Positions 1-8,510 of a stretch of 64,000 nt of DNA are shown one piece after another. Position numbers and translations under genes: made by a program. Position 1 is the first letter of the stretch; each line of letters begins with the position of its first letter. This DNA is from Marinisporobacter balticus (GTDB taxonomy: Bacteria; Bacillota; Clostridia; Peptostreptococcales; Thermotaleaceae), in NCBI RefSeq assembly GCF_004345705.1, contig NZ_SLWV01000005.1, forward strand, positions 101,892 through 165,891. Direction: 5' to 3'. The notes beneath the pieces were generated by a model. The model saw nothing but the letters and a program-made list of their open reading frames with translations, did no database searches and had not been told where the DNA came from.

Positions 1-365
1 ACATGCCCAGTATCATCAATGGTTTTATTTTCTTTGATGATAAAATTTACGGTATCACTTGCAATCAAGTCATTCTCATTTACTTTGGCTCCTTTTGTTC
101 CTGTGATGGTCACATATCCTGCTGCTTTTGTTGCAGGTTTTCTTTTAATCCCTGTTCTTTCATGGATTCTTTGTTCTAGCTCTAAATCTTTTAGATTTTT
201 CATCATTAATTTTTTTGTTACTGTTTCTATTGATTTTTCCATATTCTCTATTTCTATTGCAACAGGTTTTAATGCATCATAAAAAAAAGAACCTTGTGAT
301 TTGTCATAAAGCTCTGATACACTATTTAACATTCGATTTTGTATGGTTTCTCTATTCTCTATCAT
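1..365 (-). CDS. Second baseplate J-like protein, N-terminal part (cut by window edge)
   Basis: The reading frame is open from an ATG at 365 to the left edge, giving 121 residues. The start is preceded by a GGAGG-like site. The protein begins MIENRETIQNRMLNSVSELY and continues with YDKSQGSFFYDALKPVAIE, which closely parallels YDKSEGSFFYDATKPIAIE in the full-length baseplate J protein at 3088-4194. The next block also matches (IKRKPATKAAGYVTITGTKG against IERKPPTKASTTVIITGEKG). It is therefore a divergent paralogue of XkdT/gpJ, the baseplate wedge protein. A second copy downstream of the fibre gene is unusual. It could be an alternative baseplate-fibre module or the start of a neighbouring tail cluster. 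Confidence 0.8.
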   Translation of the reverse strand, partial: MIENRETIQNRMLNSVSELYDKSQGSFFYDALKPVAIEIENMEKSIETVTKKLMMKNLKDLELEQRIHERTGIKRKPATKAAGYVTITGTKGAKVNENDLIASDTVNFIIKENKTIDDTGH

Positions 366-405
366 TGCGTTTCACCTCCAAGTAAAAAATAAATAAAAAT
401 AACAC

Positions 406-576
406 CTATGCTACAGGCGACACTTCTGGTTTGATCATATTCATCAATTCATCGTACTGCTGTTTTGAAAGTTTCTCTTCTGTAAATAATCCCATGACAA
501 AGATGGCTAATTCATTCAAATCTACATGTGGATTTTTCATCTCAATAATTCTTTTTGCTAATTTGTAAAGATACAT
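406..576 (-). CDS. Small tail-cluster protein in the XkdX position (56 aa)
   Basis: This 56-residue ORF starts at an ATG (576) seven bases behind a good AGGGAGTG ribosome binding site and ends at TAG (406). It sits 14 bases after the fibre gene and about 40 bases before the second baseplate J gene. The C-terminal half (MGLFTEEKLSKQQYDELM) recalls XkdX-like small proteins that follow fibre genes in PBSX-type tail operons, which share a short turn followed by E-E/Q-Y. The family match is only suggestive. The function is unknown. Confidence 0.6.
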   Translation of the reverse strand: MYLYKLAKRIIEMKNPHVDLNELAIFVMGLFTEEKLSKQQYDELMNMIKPEVSPVA

Positions 577-590
577 AAAATCACTCCCTT

Positions 591-2546
591 TTATTTTTCT
601 AGTATCAATAAACGCATTTCCATGTTGAATAAATGTGCATCTGTTTGAAGCATATAGTCCTTTAGTATATCTGCATTTTGATTGGATAATTTTCCAATAC
701 TTTCAACTTCTCCTGCAACATCCATTGGCACTGATAAAACTATTTCTTGCCCAGCATGATAAGCTGATCGAATGACACCCTCTACAATATATCTTCCTGC
801 TTCAAGTCCTGTAATCATTTTTCCATTACTAGACAATACCCCTTCTACATCTTTCCATACACCATCATCTAGCTTTTGTAATTTGTCTATAAATTCTATT
901 GGATAATCTAGTATGATACTAGTTTCTGTAGCAAAATAAGACTTCCTTAAATAAGGTTCCATAATAATAGTGGTTCCTTCTCCATAATTTTCAAGGCTAC
1001 CGGTAATAGAAAAACCTTCTTCACCGTTTTGGTATATTTGGGGCTGCGCTAACTGATAAATTAGGACTGGTGAATTATTATTAAGCCATGTAATTGCATC
1101 AGATAAAATTCCAGTTGTAATTGGAACACGAATCCATATATATCCACTTGAAAGGAAATCAAATGTATAAGGAATGTCTGAATTTACGATACCTTTTCTG
1201 ATAAATTGAGTGCCATTTATATTTACAATATTTTTACTAAAATCTACATTTTGTAAAGTCGTTTGTAGTGCGAATGAATTAGTATTTATACTAGAAGCAG
1301 AAGCCCAATTTTGATTACTATTTAAAATAATTTTTCCTGTCCTCTTATACAATTTTTCCTCGATAACTTCATCTTTAGCGACTACTTGACCGTTACTGTC
1401 ATATATAGCGTTCATTGTTTCGATTTCGCCTGTAGATGGATTGATTTTTTGAATGTATTGGTTGGATTCCGTATATTTCTCATAATCTATTGCCGTATTA
1501 CCTTCATTAAATACTACATTGACTTCTATTTGTTGCAAACTACCGTAATTACTAAACATATCAAGTCCGTATAACCCTGTAGGTTTATCCCAATTAAAAG
1601 CAACATTATCATATATTTGTTTCTCTGTTACACCTTCACGAAGCACAGCTATACTCATTAAAATTGCTGATCCAGTTATTATCAACTCATTATATTTTTT
1701 TACTATATATTGTTTTCCATTTTGAAGATAAACTGGCATATATCCTCTTGCTCTAGATCCAGTATTGTCTCTATTGTCAAATATAAGTTTTTCACCATTC
1801 CATGTAACTGGTTCATATGTTGAGGTAACTTTTATTCCAGATTCATTTGCTAAGTTCTTACCATGTGACATATTCCTAAACGAGCAAACTGTAGATTTAG
1901 TGCCGATAATGAACGGTTTGACTGTGTCGGTTTCTTCTAAAAGTATTTCTTCAAAAACAAAAGTACCTGTTGCAACATTATCCAACCAAATTTCAATATA
2001 TTGCGTTGTACTGCCTGTTGTAAATGTTCGGTACAATTCACCATCATATAAAGCAAAATTGCTTACTCCATTTTCATATACTCTTACCCTCGCATTTGCA
2101 GTTAATGAGTTTTTCACGCTTATTGTGTATTTCTGATTAGGCTTAACAGGTATGTTTATTAATTTTGAAACTTGACCGATTGCAGTAGCATTTAATGTAA
2201 CTTTAGTAGGACTATTTACTGTTACGTTTGCATGTAAATTCCACTTTCCACTATCAAAATTTGGTACTAAATTTGTTCTAGTAACCCCATCTATCTTCGG
2301 ACTAACTTGCCCTTTAACGCAGTTCCCACCAACATCAATAATCGACTTAGTTGTAGGTCCAACTATTTTATAATCTGGTATGTGAATATCTTCCTCTATT
2401 TTTGTTATTCTACTCCTATCTTCTTCTACTGCTTGATCGATTGTATCCCAATTTTTATTCAACATTTTTTCTATATCAAAATATTCATTGCCATCTGTTT
2501 TAGGATCGGCTTTATATAACTTTAGATTTTGTGTATTATTTGACAT
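591..2546 (-). CDS. Tail fibre / receptor-binding protein (651 aa)
   Basis: This large structural protein follows the XkdU homologue, the usual place for the fibre. The N-terminal 45 residues (LYKADPKTDGNEYFDIEKML) match the short attachment segment seen in fibres of clostridial phages. Two beta-rich stretches at about residues 90-200 and 225-380 read like carbohydrate-binding or jelly-roll folds (for example NLVPNFDSGKWNLHANVTVN and GKNLANESGIKVTS). Further beta-rich sequence runs to about 600, and the end is a short helix. In tailocins this protein sets the target range. Residues that contact the receptor cannot be identified from the sequence. Confidence 0.75.
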   Translation of the reverse strand: MSNNTQNLKLYKADPKTDGNEYFDIEKMLNKNWDTIDQAVEEDRSRITKIEEDIHIPDYKIVGPTTKSIIDVGGNCVKGQVSPKIDGVTRTNLVPNFDSGKWNLHANVTVNSPTKVTLNATAIGQVSKLINIPVKPNQKYTISVKNSLTANARVRVYENGVSNFALYDGELYRTFTTGSTTQYIEIWLDNVATGTFVFEEILLEETDTVKPFIIGTKSTVCSFRNMSHGKNLANESGIKVTSTYEPVTWNGEKLIFDNRDNTGSRARGYMPVYLQNGKQYIVKKYNELIITGSAILMSIAVLREGVTEKQIYDNVAFNWDKPTGLYGLDMFSNYGSLQQIEVNVVFNEGNTAIDYEKYTESNQYIQKINPSTGEIETMNAIYDSNGQVVAKDEVIEEKLYKRTGKIILNSNQNWASASSINTNSFALQTTLQNVDFSKNIVNINGTQFIRKGIVNSDIPYTFDFLSSGYIWIRVPITTGILSDAITWLNNNSPVLIYQLAQPQIYQNGEEGFSITGSLENYGEGTTIIMEPYLRKSYFATETSIILDYPIEFIDKLQKLDDGVWKDVEGVLSSNGKMITGLEAGRYIVEGVIRSAYHAGQEIVLSVPMDVAGEVESIGKLSNQNADILKDYMLQTDAHLFNMEMRLLILEK

Positions 2547-2557
2547 TTTGTCACCTC

Positions 2558-3103
2558 CTAAATGATTGGAACAAATGGTGAAAAGTCTGTTAATGGTCTT
2601 TGTTGTATTTCACCAATTGTTAATTTTTGTACTTCATTGATGATCAGATACTTAAATTGATAATCTACAATGAGATGTGCTGGTTTTATTTCTTCAATGG
2701 CGTTTTTTAAATCTTCAAGGTTTGGGGGTGCTCCTAGGGTATCAATAAATCTGATGATAAATTTTTTGTATTTGTTATCTTCTTTTACTTCAATATCCCC
2801 TTTTTCATAACTTTGGGCAACATTCTCTAGAAGATTTGCTGTAACTGTTCCGATACCTCTTAGCTTTGATTTGATAACGCTTCTTCTAAATTCAAGATTC
2901 TTTTCATTGCTTATAGAGATACCTAAATCCTTTTCCCATCTTTCAAGGCTGTGATCAGCTGTATCTATATAAAACTGATTGATCTTCTCTCCAATCTTCT
3001 TGATGAGCTCTTGCAGTTCTTCCTCTTGCGACTGTGTAAGGTTTTTCATAACCTTACTCTTTCTATAATAGCTAGGGAGATATTTCATTAGTTTTTGATG
3101 CAT
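2558..3103 (-). CDS. Baseplate protein, XkdU/YmfQ family (181 aa)
   Basis: The protein matches the DUF2313/YmfQ type: a helical N-terminus (MHQKLMKYLPSYYRKSKVMK), a middle with LGISISNEKNLEFRRSVIKS, and a beta-strand C-terminus ending in a phage-typical TDFSPFVPII. It overlaps the upstream baseplate J gene by 16 bases, consistent with coupled translation. In PBSX and Mu-like phages this protein lies between baseplate J and the fibre and links the fibre to the baseplate. Length is normal for the family. Confidence 0.85.
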   Translation of the reverse strand: MHQKLMKYLPSYYRKSKVMKNLTQSQEEELQELIKKIGEKINQFYIDTADHSLERWEKDLGISISNEKNLEFRRSVIKSKLRGIGTVTANLLENVAQSYEKGDIEVKEDNKYKKFIIRFIDTLGAPPNLEDLKNAIEEIKPAHLIVDYQFKYLIINEVQKLTIGEIQQRPLTDFSPFVPII

Positions 3104-4194
3104 ATCACACCCCCTTGTTCCTTTAACACTGCCACTTGCTTTTCACCAATTTCAACGATTCCTTCCTTTAGGTTTTCTTCTACATAAACTTCAAGGCTTA
3201 AATAATCTAAAACACCTTCTGCATTTAGAACAGCATTTCCAATCTTTGCATAACTCACATAACCTTCTAAATAAGCTGTGTCTTTTAAATACTTTTTAAT
3301 GTTTTCTTCTATGTTTTTTAGTACTTGATCTTCTTTGTAGTTTCCTTTATCAATCTTTAGATTAACTTTTATAGCAATAGGTATTTCTTTTGCTGAAATC
3401 ACATTTACAGTGGCACCTATCGGTCTTCTTTCCTCTATATATGCATGTACTTTATTGATTAGATTTTCATCTGCTGCCTGCATATCTTCCCCTATGATTA
3501 CTACCTCTACCACTCCATTACCAACCTTTATTGGAACTCCTTCCTCTCCTATGATGATACTTCCTTTGGCTGGAAATACTCTTGCATCTCCTACACCAGG
3601 AACTCCCTTTGCCCAATTTCTATAGTGATGCTTGTTTCCTGATGTGGTAGGTTTTCTGACCTTGTCATAGTACCGTTGCCTTAATGATGCATCGCTTTCT
3701 CCATCATATCCATTGGTTACAGCTTTTGGATTGGTCACACTGGTAAGCCCTTGTACTCTTACAGGAAAATATTTTATTTTCCCTATCCCTATATTGCCAA
3801 TGGTTCCTGATTTTTCACATTCCACCAAAACCTCTACAGCTCCAATATCTCCAACCATATTCTCCTCTTTTACTTGAAATACAGCTGTGTCGCTTGCAAC
3901 TTCCATATCTTTTTGAATTATTGCTCCTTTTTCTCCTGTTATGATAACAGTTGTACTTGCTTTTGTAGGAGGTTTTCGTTCTATTCCCTGCTCTGCTACT
4001 TTTTTGTCTAAATAAATGCCTGTAGCTGTTTCTACAAAGCCTTGATCTAGTATCTTTTCTTGTTCTCCATAAGCTTTTGATAATTCTATGGCAATGGGTT
4101 TTGTAGCATCATAAAAAAAGCTTCCTTCTGATTTATCATAGGTATCATCTATGCTCGATAACATCCTCTGCATGATCTCTTCTATCATCACCAC
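3088..4194 (-). CDS. Baseplate J-like protein, XkdT family (368 aa)
   Basis: This is the wedge protein of contractile baseplates (gpJ/XkdT/T4 gp6-like). Visible features are the N-terminal block SEGSFFYDATKPIAIE, the central ASLRQRYYDKVRKPTTSGNK, and the conserved WAKGVPGVGDARVFP. The C-terminal third has the IEERRPIGATVNV segment typical of the family. It overlaps the XkdS-like gene upstream by 7 bases and the XkdU-like gene downstream by 16. Length is normal (PBSX XkdT is about 350 residues). A divergent paralogue is at 1-365. Confidence 0.92.
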   Translation of the reverse strand: MVMIEEIMQRMLSSIDDTYDKSEGSFFYDATKPIAIELSKAYGEQEKILDQGFVETATGIYLDKKVAEQGIERKPPTKASTTVIITGEKGAIIQKDMEVASDTAVFQVKEENMVGDIGAVEVLVECEKSGTIGNIGIGKIKYFPVRVQGLTSVTNPKAVTNGYDGESDASLRQRYYDKVRKPTTSGNKHHYRNWAKGVPGVGDARVFPAKGSIIIGEEGVPIKVGNGVVEVVIIGEDMQAADENLINKVHAYIEERRPIGATVNVISAKEIPIAIKVNLKIDKGNYKEDQVLKNIEENIKKYLKDTAYLEGYVSYAKIGNAVLNAEGVLDYLSLEVYVEENLKEGIVEIGEKQVAVLKEQGGVICIKN

Positions 4195-4631
4195 ATCACC
4201 TCCTGCGTAAGCCTCTCTCCATCTATCAAATTAACTTTAAAGGAAATTGTAATGTCTGGAAGTTTCCTTTTTATCTCCCATTGAGAAATAGACCTAATCA
4301 TGGGATGTTTGGTTAATGCTTGGGTGATTTCTCTTCTTAATTCTGCTTCTACAAATGTCTTTGGAAAGTTGTTGCCTATAATAAGATCTTCTATGATAAC
4401 ACCATATTCATTTTTATCTTTTCTTTCATAGACTTTGTATCTGTATTTTTCTGTTCGCAGGACTTTTTCAATCCATATCTTTAATGCATCTTTTCCTATT
4501 GTCTCTACCAATCTTCCATCTTTTATAACAAACTCTCCTTTTTCAAAGTCAAATAAAAAAGATTTACCCATCTTTGGCAAATCTTGATCTTTGTTCGTCT
4601 TTATTTGCAATTGTGCTACTTGTGGAAACAT
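4188..4631 (-). CDS. Baseplate protein, XkdS / DUF2634 family (147 aa)
   Basis: This is a short baseplate protein of the gp25/XkdS group. It has the typical plan: an N-terminal strand, FLFDFEKGEFVIKDGRLVET, a central KIWIEKVLRTEKYRYKVY and a GVIIEDLIIGNNFP segment. The gene starts one base inside the stop of the XkdR-like gene and overlaps the next gene by 7 bases. Such proteins join the tail tube hub to the baseplate wedges. The assignment rests on motif likeness and order. Confidence 0.85.
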   Translation of the reverse strand: MFPQVAQLQIKTNKDQDLPKMGKSFLFDFEKGEFVIKDGRLVETIGKDALKIWIEKVLRTEKYRYKVYERKDKNEYGVIIEDLIIGNNFPKTFVEAELRREITQALTKHPMIRSISQWEIKRKLPDITISFKVNLIDGERLTQEVMW

Positions 4632-5050
4632 TATAGCCTCACCGCCTTATCTATTAGAAAATACGTCTGTTCATCCGTAGCAGGTACTAATATGACTTCA
4701 TCGCCCGTTTTTAGTGTGTCTGTGTATTTCATAGACCCAATAATGGTCGTATTGGCACTAACGTTTCCAGTCACTACCGTATAGATTGTAGGTGTTGAAC
4801 TAGTCTTTAGGGTAATTGAGCCACCTTCTCCACTGGTTTGCATGTTGCCCTTTATTTCTAATTCTCTTTGATAGTCTTTTAATACATGGTCTGCAATGAT
4901 TAAATGTTCTTTTGTTAGCACAATCTTTTTTCCAAGGGTTACTTGAATATTTGGTGGTGGACTGATTACGATACCTGTTTGTGGTCCTAAATAGTTTTTG
5001 TTGTCTCTTTCTCGAAACATTTTTGCCAATTCACTAATGCCATCCATCAT
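4631..5050 (-). CDS. Tail protein, XkdR / DUF2577 family (139 aa)
   Basis: The sequence opens MMDGISELAKMFRERDNKNY and continues into an OB-like beta barrel (GIVISPPPNIQVTLGKKIVL, then DTLKTGDEVILVPATDEQTY). This is the DUF2577/XkdR pattern found between XkdQ and XkdS in PBSX-type clusters. It overlaps XkdQ by 4 bases (ATGA-type junction). It is thought to form part of the central spike or hub. Length is normal. Confidence 0.85.
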   Translation of the reverse strand: MMDGISELAKMFRERDNKNYLGPQTGIVISPPPNIQVTLGKKIVLTKEHLIIADHVLKDYQRELEIKGNMQTSGEGGSITLKTSSTPTIYTVVTGNVSANTTIIGSMKYTDTLKTGDEVILVPATDEQTYFLIDKAVRL

Positions 5051-6015
5051 ATCACCCCTAATCCTAGCTGCATTTTATGAATACCATTTTTCACAGTATG
5101 GTTTACATCTTTTATAAGGTATTTTCCATTCATTCCTGTGACAGGTTCTTTGATTTCTATGGTTCTTCCTGCTCGCACCTGATCATTTCCAATCATTTCG
5201 ATACTATTTTCTTCAAATATTTTTGCTAGTTCATCTAGCTTATTCTTTGCCATATTTTTTGCCTGAGCAATATCCTTTTTTTCTGCACTAATTACTTCCT
5301 GTAATAATCCATATTTTTCAATCAACTTATCTTTAGGTAGATTCACTACCACATGATCATCGGATACAATTTGTATGCTGTTTTTCATCTCTTCTATGGA
5401 TCGTTTTCTGCTTGGACTTGAAATGGCACTGGTAATATCATATGGCTGTATATTTTCTGATAGTCTAAAGGTGCCTTTTATCATTAACTCCTCTTGATTT
5501 TCTATATATAGCTTTCCTTGGCGCATTTCCATCCTGTATTGGGTTTTTGTAATATCTTTATCCATGCCTAAAATATTTTTTATAATGTCACTCACAACCC
5601 AGTTATTATATATTTTGTTTGTAATAATCGGAATAGGTACAATGTTTCCAATAGATACTTTAAAATCATTAAGTATGGTCTCAATGGCTTTTTTCCCTCT
5701 CACTTTGTTAAACTGATAAACGGCTTTGCTTTTATTGAGATAAAAAGCATAGTCAAAGCAGCTATATTCAATCCTTCCTCTTCCATTTCTTTGTTCGGAT
5801 ACAACGATAGCACGAAGGATTTCCTCTTCGTTCTTTAATATGATGAGATTTCCCAAGTCCACTGGGTTTACTGGAAAATATCTGTCATCATTAAAAGCAA
5901 TATCAAAGGTTAGCTGCTGCCCTAACTCATTGATATTGCTTCTCCAATTGATACTGCCTACTAAAGGTGTAATGTCTATTTGTATGTTATTTGAAATGTT
6001 TAAAACTTGATACAT
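5047..6015 (-). CDS. Tail hub protein, XkdQ / late control D-like (322 aa)
   Basis: The protein resembles XkdQ and the gpD/gp27-like hub family. It has an N-terminal strand-rich domain (VLNISNNIQIDITPLVGSIN, residues 3-22), a middle with RKRSIEEMKNSIQIV at about 205-220, and a C-terminal barrel with GRTIEIKEPVTGMNGKYLIK near 285-305. It lies directly after the XkdP-like gene (2-base gap) and overlaps XkdR by 4 bases. The hub caps the tube and holds the puncturing spike. Confidence 0.88.
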   Translation of the reverse strand: MYQVLNISNNIQIDITPLVGSINWRSNINELGQQLTFDIAFNDDRYFPVNPVDLGNLIILKNEEEILRAIVVSEQRNGRGRIEYSCFDYAFYLNKSKAVYQFNKVRGKKAIETILNDFKVSIGNIVPIPIITNKIYNNWVVSDIIKNILGMDKDITKTQYRMEMRQGKLYIENQEELMIKGTFRLSENIQPYDITSAISSPSRKRSIEEMKNSIQIVSDDHVVVNLPKDKLIEKYGLLQEVISAEKKDIAQAKNMAKNKLDELAKIFEENSIEMIGNDQVRAGRTIEIKEPVTGMNGKYLIKDVNHTVKNGIHKMQLGLGVI

Positions 6016-6016
6016 A

Positions 6017-6445
6017 CTACACCTCCTTTTGCGCTAATTTTATAAATTTGAATTCACTAAGGGTAAGCGTATAGTAAATATCTCCTGTACCATCTTGTTT
6101 ACCGTATTCAAAGCTTTCTATGGTGCAAGCCATGTTCACCAATTCCTCTGGAGAATCAGTAATAATCAATCGAATAGGCACTCTTCGATCTTTCCAAGCC
6201 TCAATCATCTCTACATATTGCCATCCTCTATAGCTTCGATCTCTTAAAAAAGGATAATCATTGTTTGGAAAAAATGATTGGATCACTATGCTTTTTAAAC
6301 TTTCCATCCCAATAAGCTTTATTTCTCCTTGACCAATCGTATCAAAGGTTTCATTTTTCATGCCTGACTGTATCTTAAATTCTTTCGGTAAAACAGGGAG
6401 TTTGATCACCTGTTCCCGGTTGTTGATTGAAATAAATATATCCAT
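6017..6445 (-). CDS. Short XkdP-like tail protein without LysM (142 aa)
   Basis: The protein matches the N-terminal part of XkdP (LPVLPKEFKIQSGMKNETFD, DRSYRGWQYVEMIEAWKDRR, then RLIITDSPEELVNMACTIES). XkdP in PBSX is about 230 residues and carries a C-terminal LysM domain; here the protein ends at 142 residues with no LysM. The stop is clean and the next gene starts 2 bases later, so this looks like a natural short form, not a truncation by mutation. It probably connects the tape measure to the baseplate hub. Confidence 0.82.
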   Translation of the reverse strand: MDIFISINNREQVIKLPVLPKEFKIQSGMKNETFDTIGQGEIKLIGMESLKSIVIQSFFPNNDYPFLRDRSYRGWQYVEMIEAWKDRRVPIRLIITDSPEELVNMACTIESFEYGKQDGTGDIYYTLTLSEFKFIKLAQKEV

Positions 6446-6457
6446 AGGACACCTCCT

Positions 6458-7879
6458 TTATGCGTATGCGGGTTGGTTAGACATGGATTCTTGAAGTCTT
6501 GGAATTAGGTCGTTGATGATTTCTGTGGTTGATTTGTTTATACCATTGATATTGATGTTATATTTGTTTTGGTTTTTTATAGAATTGTCTATTCTAGGGC
6601 CGATTATTTTTGTACTATCGACTTTAGATTGAGATGGAGTTATTGAATTTTTAGCTTTTGGCATATTTACACTATTTCTGCTATATAAATTTGTAACCGT
6701 CGTATTTCTTAACCTTGGATCTCTTGTTCTTGTATATGTACTCTTTGTTTTTCTTGAATTTGGTAATTTGCGGTTATTGTTATTTGGTGTTGCGCTAAAA
6801 ATCTTTCCAGCCATTTCCCCCATTTTTCCTACAGGATCGGTTATATAACCTGCAAATTTATCTAACTTTTGTTGTTTTTTTGAGTCTAATCCATCATAAA
6901 TTGCAGGTAATACTGTATTTGCTAAAGACGTAATAGGAGATAACGGTGTAAAGTCTCCCACAATATCTGCACCAGCTAAAAGCTTTTTAAAGTTGCTTGT
7001 ATCTCTGATAACCGTATCTGCATTCGCAAGCGTATTTATTGGTCCTAAAAATTGAGTAAGTAGTTTTAAAGGCTTTAATGTTAACTTGCCTAAAGCTTTT
7101 GTAGCTTCTATAGGATGCTTTAATGCATTCTTTGTCATAGAAAATACTTTTCCTGATGTAAGTGTTTGCTTCATTGTCGATGCTCCCATTTTTACTTTAT
7201 TACCAATCTTCCCTGCTGCAATTCCTACATCTTTCAATGAATCTATTTTTTCCATACCTGAAGCTTCTTTTAAAAGAGATTTCCCTAGTAATGAATCTAT
7301 TTTACTATTAAAAGCCATTTTCCATTCTTTTGGATCTGATAGTTTAGAACCTACTCTACTAAATTGGCTCCATAAACCTCCTTCTGAATCTGATATTTCA
7401 TTCGCTATTTTTTGTTTATCTGCATCTAGCTTACTCATTCTATTTTTTGATACATTTATTTTGTTTTGTTCTCGTATGTTTCTTTGATTATTGCTCTTGA
7501 TTTTATTATTTATTGATTTTTCAGGTGCTTTATTTCGTTTTGAATTTTTAACTGATAACATTGTATTTTTTTTAGTTAATTCTCCTATTAAATCCTTAGC
7601 GTCTTCAATAATAACATCTTTTATCCAGTTGATTTCTTGAGTTTTATCAAAAGTTTTATAACTAACAACACCTTTTAAAAAGGTTCTTGCTCCATAAGCT
7701 GCATACGCAGATATATTCTTTAATCTGCCCCATATATTATTATCATTATTATCATTTTTACTTTTAATTTTTTTCGGATCATAAGGTACTAGTTTAGCAT
7801 TTTGCTTTTTATTATTCTCTACAGCTTTCATTATTTCTTCTTGCATAGTATTTTTATTTTCTTTATTTCCATTCTTCAT
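6458..7879 (-). CDS. Probable tail tape measure protein, unusually short (473 aa)
   Basis: The gene holds the tape-measure slot between the tail chaperone and the XkdP-like gene. The first 190 residues are Lys/Asn-rich and hydrophilic. The middle (about 190-370) is helical with Gly/Ala-hydrophobic patches. A low-complexity linker follows, and the C-terminus (NININGINKSTTEIINDLIP) matches the strand-helix end of XkdO-type tape measures. PBSX XkdO is about 1330 residues, so this is roughly a third of that. By the usual rule of about 0.15 nm per residue, the tail would be near 70 nm (inference). A strong hairpin lies just upstream. Confidence 0.7.
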   Translation of the reverse strand: MKNGNKENKNTMQEEIMKAVENNKKQNAKLVPYDPKKIKSKNDNNDNNIWGRLKNISAYAAYGARTFLKGVVSYKTFDKTQEINWIKDVIIEDAKDLIGELTKKNTMLSVKNSKRNKAPEKSINNKIKSNNQRNIREQNKINVSKNRMSKLDADKQKIANEISDSEGGLWSQFSRVGSKLSDPKEWKMAFNSKIDSLLGKSLLKEASGMEKIDSLKDVGIAAGKIGNKVKMGASTMKQTLTSGKVFSMTKNALKHPIEATKALGKLTLKPLKLLTQFLGPINTLANADTVIRDTSNFKKLLAGADIVGDFTPLSPITSLANTVLPAIYDGLDSKKQQKLDKFAGYITDPVGKMGEMAGKIFSATPNNNNRKLPNSRKTKSTYTRTRDPRLRNTTVTNLYSRNSVNMPKAKNSITPSQSKVDSTKIIGPRIDNSIKNQNKYNININGINKSTTEIINDLIPRLQESMSNQPAYA

Positions 7880-7904
7880 TCACTCACCACCTTCTTAAAA
7901 ATCC

Positions 7905-7942
7905 AAACATAAAAAGCACCCCTAAAGGTACTTTTTATGTTT
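7905..7942 (-). terminator. Intra-operon hairpin before the tape measure gene
   Basis: Arms 7905-7920 and 7927-7942 pair over 16 bp (one G-U pair in the minus-strand RNA) around a 6-base loop. The frameshift product's stop codon lies in the first arm, and the second arm ends in GCTTTTTATGTTT. This could be a partial terminator or processing site that lowers tape-measure output relative to tube and sheath. Confidence 0.6.
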
Positions 7943-8500
7943 CATATTGTTCTTTCATCATTTTCTCTATCTCTTCTATTTCCTTTTCATAAAACGCCAT
8001 GAGGAGAATGAGTTCTCCCCTTGGCATGTTGTAGATCACAGATGGGCGGATGCCTTTTGTTTTCCAGTAGTAGTAAAGCATCTCTGTGAAGCCATCTGTG
8101 TTGATTAGTTTTTTATTTCTTCTACCGCGCCACCATCAAATCCACTTAGTTCTCCGATGATATTATATAGGGTTAATATTTCACCAGGAAGAAGAAGCTT
8201 TCTGATTAAGTCCTTTGGTGTATAGGTATGGAATTTTTCCATTAATTCCTTTGTTTTAAAGCTTGGACTTTTCACACCTTCCACGACTGTCATGATCTGA
8301 AGTTCCGCTGCATTGATATTTTCCATATTTTCATCCATGGCCATTTCTTGGATTTCTTCCATTTTATCAGGGGTGAGGGCTTCTACTTTAAAAATCACTT
8401 TTTCGTCCGTAAGCGCTGATAATCTTTTGATTTCTACTTCTTTACTTGGTTTTTTCAGTTTGCTTTCATCGAGTTGTAGCAATAAGTCTAATGTATTCAT
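7935..8500 (-). CDS. Tail assembly chaperone, -1 frameshift fusion (about 189 aa)
   Basis: If ribosomes slip back one base at 8108-8114, the reading continues as LINTDGFTEMLYYYWKTKGI and on to a TAA at 7935-7937, adding 57 residues. No independent start with a ribosome binding site precedes this extension, and its reading frame is open from the slip site to the stop. This is the arrangement conserved in tail G/GT genes of lambda and in PBSX-like clusters. The extension is helical and acidic near its end (YEKEIEEIEKMM). The fusion is predicted, not shown. Confidence 0.8.
8105..8500 (-). CDS. Tail assembly chaperone, XkdN-like, short form (131 aa)
   Basis: The product matches the XkdN family (PF08890 type): MNTLDLLLQLDESKLKKPSK, then LTPDKMEEIQEMAMDENMEN and a C-terminal GGAVEEIKN ending. 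It follows the tube gene by 10 bases and starts behind AAGGAGG. In long-tailed phages this gene makes two proteins by frameshifting, which chaperone the tape measure during assembly. The 0-frame stop (TAA, 8105-8107) comes directly after a slippery heptamer. Confidence 0.88.
   Translation of the reverse strand: MNTLDLLLQLDESKLKKPSKEVEIKRLSALTDEKVIFKVEALTPDKMEEIQEMAMDENMENINAAELQIMTVVEGVKSPSFKTKELMEKFHTYTPKDLIRKLLLPGEILTLYNIIGELSGFDGGAVEEIKN
8108..8114 (-). other. Programmed -1 frameshift slippery site (A AAA AAC)
   Basis: The minus-strand sequence reads ATA AAA AAC TAA in the 0 frame, so the heptamer A-AAA-AAC sits directly before the stop codon. This is a canonical X-XXY-YYZ -1 slip site, among the most efficient in bacteria. 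An adjacent 0-frame stop can promote slipping. No strong downstream hairpin within the next 10 bases was recognised. Confidence 0.85.
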
Positions 8501-8510
8501 AATCTCCTCC

